A stretch of DNA of 64,000 nucleotides from Microbacterium kyungheense. GTDB lineage: Bacteria > Actinomycetota > Actinomycetes > Actinomycetales > Microbacteriaceae. Where the stretch lies: the NCBI RefSeq assembly GCF_006783905.1, contig NZ_VFPE01000004.1, positions 62,001 through 126,000 of the forward strand, in the 5' to 3' direction. The position numbers were made by a program, and so were the translations under genes. Position 1 is the stretch's first letter; each line of letters starts with the position of its first letter. The notes beneath the pieces were generated by a model. It worked only from the letters and a program-made list of their open reading frames with translations. It had not been told where the DNA came from and did no database searches. This document shows positions 44,901 to 53,145 of the stretch, piece after piece.

Positions 44901-47900
44901 TTGTCGGGCGCCGTCACCACGACACGGTCGCCCTGGACCTTGGCCTTCACCCCGGAGCCCTCCGGCAGCACGAGCGCGTTCGAGACGAGACCGAAGCGGT
45001 CGCCGTCCGGATCGGAGTCGTTCGCGAGCACGGGCACCGCGACGGTGCGGCCCGGCCGCATGACGATGGTGTCCTTCACGGCGTACGGCGCCTGGTTGGC
45101 GGCCTCGGGCGGCGCGATGCCGACGCTGATCGTCGCGGTCGCCTCTGCGCCGAGACGGTCGCGCACCCGGTAGGTGAAGCCGTCCACGCCGGACGTGTCG
45201 CCGAACGCCTCGTACACGAGGTAGTCCGACCCGGTCTCGACGATGCGGCCCTTCTTCGGCGGCGAGTCGATGCCGACGAGCTCGACCGAGTCGCCGTCGG
45301 CGTCGATGCCGTCCAGCGGCACCGCGATGCGCACGCGGCTGCCGGTGAGCACCCGCGACGTCAGATCCTTCGGGCGCGGGGCGGCGTTGGTCTCGAGGTT
45401 CACCGGCACGACTTGGATCGTGATGTACCCGGCATCCTTCTGTCCGGTGCTGTCGACGACCTCGTACGTCACGTACGCGGTGCCCGGCTCGTCGGACGCG
45501 CGGAAGCGGACGGCGTCCTGCGACACGAAGGCCTCGCCGCGCTCGGGATCCGGCAGCGGCTCGACCAGGTCGGGAGCGACGTGGATGGTGTCGCCGTTGG
45601 GGTGGTAGTCGTTGTCGAGCACGGGGATCGTGACGACGTCACCGGCGCGCACCACGGCCTGGTCGTCGTTCGCCACGGGCGGGCGCAGCTGCGCGGGCGC
45701 CGGCACCGGGATCACGATGACGTCGGCCTCGGCCTGCTGGGATCCGTTCGAGATGCGGTACGAGATGCGCACCTGCTCGGACAGGGCGGCCTGATCGGTG
45801 ATGCGGAGCGTCTCGTGGTTGAGCACGGCGACGCCGATGCCCGCGGTGGACTCCGCGGTCACCGACTGCACGACGAGGATGCCGCCGTTCGGGTCGCTGT
45901 CGTTCTGCAGCACGTCGACGAGCACTTCGCCGCCGGCCGGCAGCAGCGCGATGTCGCGCACCGCCACGGGCGGCAGGTCGGTCTCGGACTCGTCGATGAC
46001 GTCGACGCGCACGAGGCCGGGAACGGGCTCGACGCCCGCGGCGACCAGGTACTGCACGTAGTACGTGCCGGGCGTCCCGGACGTGAAGGTGAAGGTCTTG
46101 TTCGGGTAGTCCGGATTGATCGTGGCGCCCGCGACCTCGTCGACGCGTGCCAGGCGCAGCGGCTCGCGGGTGGAGCTGACGTCGTTCACGAGCGGCGAGA
46201 CCGTCGCCGTCTTGCCGACGCGGACCACGACGTAGTCGGCGTTCGTGACCGGGATCGTCGAGCCGATCGGCTTGACGTCGAAGCGCACGGGCCCGGCGCC
46301 GTCGTCGTTGCCGTCCGAGACCACGACCGGCACCTCTTTGCGGCCCTGCGTGCCGCCGACCGCGCGGAACGTGATGCGGCCGTCAGACGTGAAGTCGGAC
46401 TCGTCGCCGTCGGACGCGTACGCCGACTTCAGGAAGACGTCGTCTCCGTCGGGGTCGTACCAGTCCGGCAGCACGTTGTAGGTGACCGTGCCGCCCGCCT
46501 CGACGGCGACGGTGGTCGTGCGCTTGGCCTTCGGCGCCTCGTTGACATCCCACCCGTGCACCGAGAGCTTGACGGTCGCGGTGTCGGTGCCGCCGCGGCC
46601 GTCGGTGATCTCGTACGTGAAGCTCGTGGATCCGGTCGCCTCCTCGGGCACCGCGATCTGCAGCGCGCGCCCGTTGTCGACCTGCTGGATCTCGCCGAAC
46701 GACGGGCCGTCGCCGGTCACCCGCGCGGTCAGGATGTCGCCGTCGGGGTCGCTGTCGTTGTCGAGCACGGCGAGCATCGTGGTGCGGCCCGGACGCACGC
46801 CGAAGTCGTCGTCGGTCGCCGTCGGCGGCGTGTTGATCTCGGACCGCTTGGGGAGCGTCGTCTCGGTGGTGTCTTCGGTGGTCTGCTCGTCGTCCTCGGA
46901 GTCGCCCTCGGGCGGGGTGATCTCGTCCCAGTTGTCGACGCGCTGCAGATCGTCGACCGCCATCCACGTCGCACCGCTGACCACGTCGTTGAGGACGATG
47001 ACGTCGCGGTTCACGCGGAACGTCAGGACCGAGGTGGGCTCCAGGCCCTTCACGTCGCTCTTGAGGTCGTCGGCGTCGCCGGCGCAGTCGCGCACGAAAC
47101 GGCCCGAGCCGCTCCACGCCGCGTACGTGCAGCCGTCGAGGTAGACCGGCGCGGCCGGAGAGCCCTCGCGTCCGGCATCCGTCGTCTTGGGCTTCGAGCC
47201 GTCGAACGGCACGCGCACGAGTCCGCTGCTCGTGGCCACGGCCACCGCGTCGGCGGCCGCCGACGGCTGCTGCAGCTCGGTCGCCTTCGACACCTTCTGC
47301 TGCGCGCCGTTCACGAAGACGGTGCCGCTGTCGGAGTCGAGCACGACAGGCTGGTCGCCCACGACGGTGATCGATGCCTTCGCGTCCTTCTTCAGGCCCT
47401 CGAGCGCCCGATGCTCCGGGTCGCCGGGCTCGCCCTCGGCGTCGGTGCGCACGACGACGATCTCGCCCTTCTCGGGCGACACCGCGTACACGGTCCCGTC
47501 CACGCCGACCGCCACGTCAGCGCCCTTGCCGAGCTCGGCGAGCGGGTCGGCGCCCTTGACCTTCAGCGTCCCGCCCGCAGGAGCGACCCACAGGTCGCCC
47601 TTCGCGGGGTCGAGCACGGCGACGGTCTGGGCGCCGAGGGCGACGACGGCGGAGCCCGGCAGATCCGCCGGCTCCGCGAGGGCGACGTTGGCGGGGTCGA
47701 CCGTCGAGACCGTCGAGTTCTCGGCGTCGACCATCAGCACCGTGGCGCCGGACTGCAGGATGTCGTAGTCCTGGCTCGGCGTGCGCAGCGCGCCGTCGAG
47801 CACCTCGGACTCGTGGTTGAAGTGGCCGACGAGCAGACTCGACTGCTTGGTCACCCACACCCCGCCGTCGTGCAGATCGACCTCGGTCGTGGGCAGCCCG

Positions 47901-48004
47901 TCATAGACGAACGCGAGGGTGGTGATGGCAACGGCAGCGGCGCTGACGACGCCGGCGGACGCCAGCGTGCGCGGGCGCGCGCGCAACCACGCGAAAGACC
48001 TCAT
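41945..48004 (-). CDS. Giant membrane-anchored Ig/cadherin-like and fibronectin-III protein
   Basis: A 2,019-residue protein, first of the minus-strand cluster. One N-terminal helix (~14-35) anchors it with the rest outside. Residues ~40-385 look like a beta-propeller with recurring Val/Asp strands. Residues ~395-1,440 are about ten Ig/cadherin-like repeats marked by VLDNDSDPDGD-type Ca2+-binding loops. Residues ~1,445-1,900 hold about five fibronectin-III domains (VVLSWTPPADNGAEITGYTV, YTWSAPASNGRAI). The last ~90 residues contain four Cys and end in DASRMTWY. No sortase signal is present. It is probably a long elastic surface rod sensed or assembled by the downstream MoxR, kinase and ATPase genes. 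The site AGGAGG precedes the ATG. Confidence 0.93.
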   Translation of the reverse strand: MRSFAWLRARPRTLASAGVVSAAAVAITTLAFVYDGLPTTEVDLHDGGVWVTKQSSLLVGHFNHESEVLDGALRTPSQDYDILQSGATVLMVDAENSTVSTVDPANVALAEPADLPGSAVVALGAQTVAVLDPAKGDLWVAPAGGTLKVKGADPLAELGKGADVAVGVDGTVYAVSPEKGEIVVVRTDAEGEPGDPEHRALEGLKKDAKASITVVGDQPVVLDSDSGTVFVNGAQQKVSKATELQQPSAAADAVAVATSSGLVRVPFDGSKPKTTDAGREGSPAAPVYLDGCTYAAWSGSGRFVRDCAGDADDLKSDVKGLEPTSVLTFRVNRDVIVLNDVVSGATWMAVDDLQRVDNWDEITPPEGDSEDDEQTTEDTTETTLPKRSEINTPPTATDDDFGVRPGRTTMLAVLDNDSDPDGDILTARVTGDGPSFGEIQQVDNGRALQIAVPEEATGSTSFTYEITDGRGGTDTATVKLSVHGWDVNEAPKAKRTTTVAVEAGGTVTYNVLPDWYDPDGDDVFLKSAYASDGDESDFTSDGRITFRAVGGTQGRKEVPVVVSDGNDDGAGPVRFDVKPIGSTIPVTNADYVVVRVGKTATVSPLVNDVSSTREPLRLARVDEVAGATINPDYPNKTFTFTSGTPGTYYVQYLVAAGVEPVPGLVRVDVIDESETDLPPVAVRDIALLPAGGEVLVDVLQNDSDPNGGILVVQSVTAESTAGIGVAVLNHETLRITDQAALSEQVRISYRISNGSQQAEADVIVIPVPAPAQLRPPVANDDQAVVRAGDVVTIPVLDNDYHPNGDTIHVAPDLVEPLPDPERGEAFVSQDAVRFRASDEPGTAYVTYEVVDSTGQKDAGYITIQVVPVNLETNAAPRPKDLTSRVLTGSRVRIAVPLDGIDADGDSVELVGIDSPPKKGRIVETGSDYLVYEAFGDTSGVDGFTYRVRDRLGAEATATISVGIAPPEAANQAPYAVKDTIVMRPGRTVAVPVLANDSDPDGDRFGLVSNALVLPEGSGVKAKVQGDRVVVTAPDKPIETSLQYSIKDARGAKATAVLQITVAEDVPLLPPVARDDFVRATDVEDGVSDVEVLANDEDPDGTVEALTVAVKDASARVVKDGKVRITLTDAPQLIQYSVTDEDGNTASAFVHVPGLSSLPPVLTTVKPLEVKSGETVEIPLADHVRAADGGAVILTEVAKVSAVHNDGAGLVKDAKTLVYTSAQGYFGDDAITFEVTDGTGPDDPEGREATLTLPILVLPPDNQQPTFANGAMDVAPGEEPTGLDLKSLTTDPDKDDLDGMSYEIVGGSPAGMTASIAKGELRVSAAADTKKGTAATIKLKITDGVTAPIDGTVTVNVTASTRPLATANDDVIDEAHQGKTQSVAVLDNDFNPFQKEGKPLKVTTASVDTGDGVAKVSGDKVEVTPSKDFFGTMVVRYRVQDATTDVDREVEGRIRLTVQGRPSTPGTPIVSSVQDRTVVLSWTPPADNGAEITGYTVTSTTAAYTKQCTSTTCTLDGLTNNVKYNFTVVATNRVGDSDPSAPSAEARPDARPDTPQAPTLTFGDASLTVTWVTPPTPGSPVESFNLQISPAPPSGVALKKGVTGNSTVWTGLENGVSYQVQVQAVNLAPEPSSWSPWSLGEVPAKAPEPPAAPTTNRLDSLGTQSQLEVVWSQPTTNGAAISGYEVQVWNGSTLTNTVPVAASSTRQVVNVPNTTTNYTFKVRAQNKAGWGNWSAASAAKRAFGAPGIPPNVSLSTPDANSAVVVAYGNAPGNGATTDEVKYEYSLNGGNWAAMPANKTIGGLSNGTTYTIRVRAYTSMDGVRYTGDPSAQSNGAIPYGPVKTPGVTATRNGQSIDYTWSAPASNGRAITQMQVRFDGGAWQNVANNGSTTKNYGYSQTHKIEGRAQDAAGQWSAIASDSATTVAPPAVVAETRKGSQHNSSTCSNSSCAYMVLHVENFPAGNYTLACNATGPNGGTWSSNTYYVPSDGNVQLSCYFGDPGEQAWVSISGRADASRMTWY

Positions 48005-48103
48005 GGAACGTCAGCCTCCTGGGGACGGCGGCATCGTCGTCCGTGCGGCGAAGACTGGCATGTGGGGCGCCGGAATCGCACACCGAAGACGGGGATCCGC
48101 CTC

Positions 48104-48128
48104 AGAATACCGGTTCCACCTGGGAACC
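48104..48128 (-). promoter_or_regulatory. Possible promoter/operator of the 22-kb cluster
   Basis: On the minus strand TATTCT (48109-48104) is a candidate -10 about 100 bases before the giant gene, directly preceded by the palindrome GGTTCC-N5-GGAACC (48112-48128). There is no clear -35. The palindrome could be a repressor site or part of an alternative-sigma promoter. Confidence 0.3.
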
Positions 48129-48170
48129 TGTGACCCCGCGATGGGGACAATCACCCATCCGCCGACAGGA

Positions 48171-50558
48171 TCAGGAACCGGTCGCCGAACCCGTCGAAGC
48201 GCCGACGTACTCCCCCAGATGCTTGGCGGTGAGCGTGTCCGCACGCGCCACGAGGTCGGCCGGCGTGCCCTCGAACACGATGGAACCGCCGTCATGGCCG
48301 GCGCCGGGACCGATGTCGATGATCCAGTCGGCGTGCGCCATAACGGCCTGGTGGTGCTCGATCACGATGACGCTGTTGCCGGCCTCGACGAGGCGGTCCA
48401 GCAGCGCGAGCAGGTTGTCGACGTCGGCGAGGTGCAGGCCGGTCGTCGGTTCGTCGAGAACGTAGATCGCACCTTTCTTCGCCATCGAGATCGCGAGCTT
48501 GAGCCGCTGCCGCTCGCCGCCCGACAGCGTGTTGAGCGCCTGCCCGAGCGTGAGGTAGCCGAGCCCGACGTCGATCATGCGCGTGAGGGTCGTGTGTGCG
48601 GGACCCTTCGTGAAGAACGTGAATGCCTCGTCGGCCGACATCGCCAGCACCTCGGCGATGTTCTTGCCGTCGAGCGTGTACTCCAGCACCTCGTCGCTGA
48701 AGCCGGTCCCCTCGCACAGCTCGCACAGGGTCTCGACGCTCTGCGTGAACCCGAGGTTGGTGATGATGACGCCGAGGCCGCGGCAGGCGGGGCACGCGCC
48801 TTCGGAGTTGGCGCTGAACAGGGCCGGCTTCACGCCGTTGGCCTTCGCGAACGCCGAGCGGATGGTGTCGAGCATGCCCGTGTAGGTGGCCGGGCTGGAG
48901 CGCCGGTTGCCCTTGATCGGCGACTGGTCGACGACCACCACGTCGTCGAACGCCGGCACGTTGCCGTGGATGAGCGACGACTTGCCGGAGCCCGCGACGC
49001 CGGTGACGACGGTGAGGATGCCGAGCGGGATGTCGACGTCGACGTTCTTCAGGTTGTGCTGCGTGGCGCCGCGGATCTCGAGCCCGCCCCTCGCCCCGCG
49101 CGTCGCATCCTTGAGCCTCGCGCGATCGTCGAGGTGCCGGCCGGTCAGCGTGCCCGAGGCGCGGAGGCCGGCGACGTCACCCTCGTACTGCACCTCGCCG
49201 CCGGCGCGGCCGGCGCCGGGGCCGAGGTCGACGATGTGGTCGGCGATCTCGATGACCTCGGGCTTGTGCTCGACGACGAGCACGGTGTTGCCCTTGTCGC
49301 GCAGCTGCAGCAGCAGGTCGTTCATCCGCTGGATGTCGTGGGGGTGCAGCCCCGCGGTGGGCTCGTCGAAGACGTACGTGATGTCGGTGAGCGCAGAGCC
49401 GAGGTGGCGGATCATCTTGGTGCGCTGCGCTTCGCCGCCCGACAGCGTGCCCGACGCGCGATCCAGCGACAGGTAGCCGAGACCCACGTCGACGAACGAG
49501 GCGATCGTCTGCCGCAGGCCGACCATGAGCGGCGCGACCGCGGGGTCGTCCACCGTGTCGAGCCAGGCCGCGAGGTCCGAGATCTGCATGCTGGCGGCAT
49601 CCGCGATGCTGATCCCCTTGATCTTCGACGACCGCGCGCCCTCGTTCAGGCGCGTGCCGCCGCAGTCAGGACACGGCATGAACTTGACCGCGCGCTCGAC
49701 GAAGGCGCGGACATGCGGCTGGAGCGCGTCGCGGTCCTTCTGCAGCATCGCCTTGGTGATCTTGGGGACGAGTCCCTCGTAGGTCATGTTGATGTTCTGG
49801 ATCTTGACCTTCGTCGGCTCCTTGTAGAGGAAGTCGGCGAGTTCCTGCTCCGTGTAGTCCTGGATCGGCTTGGCCGGGTCGACGAAGCCGGACTCGGTGT
49901 AGCCGCGCACCATCCAGCCGTCGGCGTTGTAGCCGGGCACCTGGATCGCGCCCTCGGCGAGGGACTTGGTCTTGTCGTACAGCTCGTCGAGGTCGATGTC
50001 GCTCACCTCGCCGAGGCCCTCGCACCGCGAGCACATGCCGCCGGTGATCTCGAACGATCGGCGCTCCTTGACCTTCTTGCCGCCCTTCTCGAGCGTCACG
50101 GCACCGGCGCCCGACACCGAGGGGATGTTGAACGAGAAGGCCTGCGGCGAGCCCACGTGAGGCTGCCCGATGCGGCTGAAGAGCAGCCGCAGCATGGCGT
50201 GCGCGTCGGTCGCCGTGCCGACCGTCGATCGGGCGTTGGCGCCCATGCGCTCCTGATCGACGATGATCGCCGGGCTGACGTTCTCGAGTGCGTCCACGTC
50301 GGGGCGGTTGAGCTGCCCCATGAACTGCTGCACGAACGTGGGATAGGTCTCGTTGATGAGGCGCTGCGACTCGTTGGCGATCGTCGCGAACACGAGCGAG
50401 GACTTGCCCGAACCGCTCACCCCGGTGAACACGCTCAGGCGGCGCTTGGGGATGTCGACCGAGACGTCCTTGAGGTTGTTCTCGCGCGCCCCGACGACCC
50501 GGATGACCTCATGGGAGTCGGCGATGTGGGGCGCGGCGCTGCGGGGTTCGGATGCCAT
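48171..50558 (-). CDS. UvrA-like ABC ATPase (short paralogue)
   Basis: A 795-residue tandem ABC protein of the UvrA family. ABC 1 has GVSGSGKSSL and LSGGEAQRTKMIRHLG/YVFDEPTAGLHPHD; ABC 2 has GVAGSGKSSLIHG and LSGGERQRLKLAISMA/YVLDEPTTGLHLAD. Zinc-type CxxC pairs appear at MCSRCEGLG, CPDCGGTR, CPACRGLG and LCELCEGTGF. It is ~150 residues shorter than housekeeping UvrA (~950), mainly in the domain that contacts UvrB, so it resembles UvrA2/DrrC-type proteins associated with DNA-damaging drug tolerance. No uvrB is near. ATG 50558 is preferred; ATG 50588 is in frame. Confidence 0.9.
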   Translation of the reverse strand: MASEPRSAAPHIADSHEVIRVVGARENNLKDVSVDIPKRRLSVFTGVSGSGKSSLVFATIANESQRLINETYPTFVQQFMGQLNRPDVDALENVSPAIIVDQERMGANARSTVGTATDAHAMLRLLFSRIGQPHVGSPQAFSFNIPSVSGAGAVTLEKGGKKVKERRSFEITGGMCSRCEGLGEVSDIDLDELYDKTKSLAEGAIQVPGYNADGWMVRGYTESGFVDPAKPIQDYTEQELADFLYKEPTKVKIQNINMTYEGLVPKITKAMLQKDRDALQPHVRAFVERAVKFMPCPDCGGTRLNEGARSSKIKGISIADAASMQISDLAAWLDTVDDPAVAPLMVGLRQTIASFVDVGLGYLSLDRASGTLSGGEAQRTKMIRHLGSALTDITYVFDEPTAGLHPHDIQRMNDLLLQLRDKGNTVLVVEHKPEVIEIADHIVDLGPGAGRAGGEVQYEGDVAGLRASGTLTGRHLDDRARLKDATRGARGGLEIRGATQHNLKNVDVDIPLGILTVVTGVAGSGKSSLIHGNVPAFDDVVVVDQSPIKGNRRSSPATYTGMLDTIRSAFAKANGVKPALFSANSEGACPACRGLGVIITNLGFTQSVETLCELCEGTGFSDEVLEYTLDGKNIAEVLAMSADEAFTFFTKGPAHTTLTRMIDVGLGYLTLGQALNTLSGGERQRLKLAISMAKKGAIYVLDEPTTGLHLADVDNLLALLDRLVEAGNSVIVIEHHQAVMAHADWIIDIGPGAGHDGGSIVFEGTPADLVARADTLTAKHLGEYVGASTGSATGS

Positions 50559-50645
50559 GCGCCCCAGTCTGCCCGGCAACCCGGACATCCCGCTTCCTCA
50601 ATCCTGCTCGATGCCCCCTGGTCGTTCGAATTCGCCGCCCGATCC

Positions 50646-50773
50646 CGGCGAGTCGCCAAGAACCGCGGCGGGAACCGCGCGAATCTGGCGACTCGCCGCA
50701 TTCGCCGTCGACGCCGCGCCGGATGAGTCGCCAGAGATCGCACGTACGGTCGCGCACATCCGGCGAGTCGCCA
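50646..50773. repeat. Full palindromic unit, reverse orientation, 13-27-13-22-13-27-13
   Basis: Copies at 50646-50658 (CGGCGAGTCGCCA), 50686-50698 (TGGCGACTCGCCG), 50721-50733 (degenerate) and 50761-50773 (CGGCGAGTCGCCA). Spacers are 27, 22 and 27 bases, matching the unit at 26064. It fills the gap between the LLM/FAD fusion gene's stop and the UvrA-like gene's start. Confidence 0.88.
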
Positions 50774-50820
50774 AGATCGGGCGGAGAGGGGTGGATGCTG
50801 CGACCAGGGCCGGGGGACGG

Positions 50821-53049
50821 TCAGGCCGGGTCGACCGCGAAGTTGTCGCGGAACACCGACTCGGGGTCGTATGCGGCCTTGACCGCGCGCAGCCGTTCCA
50901 GCGCCGCGGGCGGAAAGGCCTCGGCGATGCGCTCGGGGCGGTCGGACGAGTCGAAGCTCAGGTACATGCCCCGGGTGTGCGCGGCCAGCGACCGCCACGC
51001 GGCGTCGAGCCGGTCGGGGTTGCCGCCGAGCCCGGCGACCGAGAAGTTCGCCGACCGGTGCGCGTACGCCGTCGCGTCCTCCGGCACGTCGGCGACAGCC
51101 CCGCCGACCGCCCGCAGCTGGAAGAAGGGCACCGCGCCGGTGCGCAGCATCCCGTCCACCGCCTGGGCGAACGCGGGCGTCACGTGCTCGACGAGCGCCG
51201 AGCGCGAGTGCGGTTCGCCGGCGCCGTGCTGCGGGCCCAGGTCGGCGTTCGCCATGACCTGCGCGTAGGTCGTGAGCTGCACCTGCTGCTGCACGAGCGG
51301 CGCGAGCTCGGCGAACGGCTGCAGGCGCGCGATGATCGTGTCGGGGTCGTCGGAGTCCACGAGCCCGTAGAGCTGGACGATCTGCGGCTGCCCCCGCCGC
51401 GGAGCGCCGGTCAGCAGGAACATCGTGAGGTCGCGCGGCGAGGACTCGACGATGCGCCCGTAGCCCTCCAGGAACGCCGGCACGTCGTCGACCTGGAACG
51501 CGAGCTGCGCGTGGCCGACCTGTCCCACCTCGTCGACCTCGAACTCGAACGCCGTCACGATGCCCACGTTCGCCCCGGCCCCGCGGATGGCCCAGAAGAG
51601 GTCGGGATGCGTCGATGCGTCGGCCCGCACCACCGAGCCGTCGGCGAGCACCACCTCGGCGGCGCGCAGATGGTCGATCGTCAGTCCGTGCTCGCGCGCG
51701 AGCAGGCCGATGCCGCCGGCGGTCGCCAGGCCGCCCACGCCGACCCCGCCGTAGTCTCCGGATGACAGGGCCCAGCCGTGCTCGCCGAGCGCCGCGGCGA
51801 CCTGCGCCCAGCGGGCGCCGGGTCCGACGCGCACGAGGCGACGGTCGGCGTCGAGCACCTCGATGGCGTTCAGCAGCCGCAGGTCGATGACGATCCCGCC
51901 GTCGTTGGTGCTGCGTCCGCTGATGCCGTGGCCGCCGCTGCGCACCGCGAGCGGGATCGAGGGATGCCGTCGCGCGAACCCGACCGCCTCTGCGACCTGC
52001 GCGGCCGTCGCCGGCTGCAGGACGATCCCCGGCGCACCGCCGCGCATGTACGTGGAGCGCACATCGCCGTAATCGAAGTCGCCCGGCTCGATGGCGCGCA
52101 GGCCCGCGGGGACGTCGTCGTACACGATGCCGTCGCGGCGAGCGGCGAGCGCGGCCGCCGAACGCACCGGCGCCTGCTCGATGCCGGCGGTGCCGCGCGC
52201 CTGCGCGACGAGCTCGCGGACGCGCGGTGCGACCTCTTCGCCGTACAGCTGCAGGAGGTTCGGGTCGTCGGCGGCGAGGATGAAGGTGCCGATGCCGTCC
52301 TCGAGCGCCAGCTGCGCGAGCCGCTCGGCGAACTCCGCAGGGTCGGCCGCGAGCTGCCCGATGTTGAGCAGGCGGCGGATCTCGCGGGGGTCGCGGCCCG
52401 CCCCGGTGGCAGCCTCGTCGATCGCCGTGTTGCCGCGATCGAGGTCGCCGGGCTTCAGGTATCCGAGAGAGGGCAGCCAGCCGTCGCCCTTGCGGCCCGT
52501 GAGCGCGAGCATGCGCGGCTTGTACGCGCCGATGTGGATCGGCACCTCGTGCGCCGGGCGCGGGCCGCGCTTGGCGCCGTGCACGCGATGGAAGCGGCCG
52601 TCGGTGAACACGCCGCCGCGTTCGTCGGTGCGCCACAGCGCACGGATGACGTCGATGGCCTCGCCGAGCGCGGTGACGGCCTCGCCGGGCGTGAGGCGTC
52701 CGCCGCCCATGGCCTCGATGGCGTCCCAGAACCCACCGGCGCCGAGGCCGAGCTCGAAGCGCCCGCCCGACAGCAGATCGAGGCTCGCCGCCGACCGGGC
52801 GACGACCGCCGGCGGCCGCAGCGGCACGTTGAGCACGTTGGGGGCGATGCGGATCGTGTCGGTCCGCGCCGCCACGAACGACATGAGCGTCCACGTGTCG
52901 AGGAACGCGGGCTGGTACGGGTGGTCCTGGAAGGTGACGACGTCGAGTCCGGATGCCTCGGCCACCTGCGACAGCAGGACGGGTGCGTCGGGAGCCGCGG
53001 CCGAGGGGGTGATGAACGCGCCGAACTCGAGCGCGTGTCCGTAGTCCAT
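50821..53049 (-). CDS. Fusion of LLM flavin/F420 oxidoreductase and berberine-bridge-type FAD oxidase
   Basis: A 742-residue two-enzyme chain. Residues ~1-310 are a luciferase-like monooxygenase barrel: FGAFITPSAAAPDAPVLLSQ, VTFQDHPYQPAFLDTWTLMS, GRFELGLGAGGFWDAIEAMG. Residues ~325-742 are an FAD-linked oxidase: VRSGGHGISGRS with the probable flavinylated His, SSGDYGGVGVGGLATAGGIGLL, and the berberine-bridge end YDPESVFRDNF. The second covalent Cys of bicovalent family members is not present. The LLM part may use F420 or FMN. Substrate unknown. ATG 53049 follows GGAGG; the longer frame to 53085 is less likely. Confidence 0.9.
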   Translation of the reverse strand: MDYGHALEFGAFITPSAAAPDAPVLLSQVAEASGLDVVTFQDHPYQPAFLDTWTLMSFVAARTDTIRIAPNVLNVPLRPPAVVARSAASLDLLSGGRFELGLGAGGFWDAIEAMGGGRLTPGEAVTALGEAIDVIRALWRTDERGGVFTDGRFHRVHGAKRGPRPAHEVPIHIGAYKPRMLALTGRKGDGWLPSLGYLKPGDLDRGNTAIDEAATGAGRDPREIRRLLNIGQLAADPAEFAERLAQLALEDGIGTFILAADDPNLLQLYGEEVAPRVRELVAQARGTAGIEQAPVRSAAALAARRDGIVYDDVPAGLRAIEPGDFDYGDVRSTYMRGGAPGIVLQPATAAQVAEAVGFARRHPSIPLAVRSGGHGISGRSTNDGGIVIDLRLLNAIEVLDADRRLVRVGPGARWAQVAAALGEHGWALSSGDYGGVGVGGLATAGGIGLLAREHGLTIDHLRAAEVVLADGSVVRADASTHPDLFWAIRGAGANVGIVTAFEFEVDEVGQVGHAQLAFQVDDVPAFLEGYGRIVESSPRDLTMFLLTGAPRRGQPQIVQLYGLVDSDDPDTIIARLQPFAELAPLVQQQVQLTTYAQVMANADLGPQHGAGEPHSRSALVEHVTPAFAQAVDGMLRTGAVPFFQLRAVGGAVADVPEDATAYAHRSANFSVAGLGGNPDRLDAAWRSLAAHTRGMYLSFDSSDRPERIAEAFPPAALERLRAVKAAYDPESVFRDNFAVDPA

Positions 53050-53131
53050 GAAGAGCCTCCGCGGACGCCAACCGCCGGCATCCACTGTTCATTCCACCGC
53101 ATGCTTCTCGGCCCGGCGCGTCGAGCGTGCG

Positions 53132-53137
53132 TAGGCT
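53132..53137 (+). promoter_or_regulatory. -10 box of GT2 gene (leaderless)
   Basis: TAGGCT ends eight bases before ATG 53146. Confidence 0.45.
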
Positions 53138-53145
53138 GGCGCTCG

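Noticed and set aside
41936..48133. A 2,065-codon open frame on the + strand opposite the giant surface-protein gene
   Set aside because: Its translation is Arg/His/Val-rich with no domain pattern, as expected from the complement of a GC-rich gene; the minus-strand frame has clear Ig and fibronectin repeats and a ribosome site.
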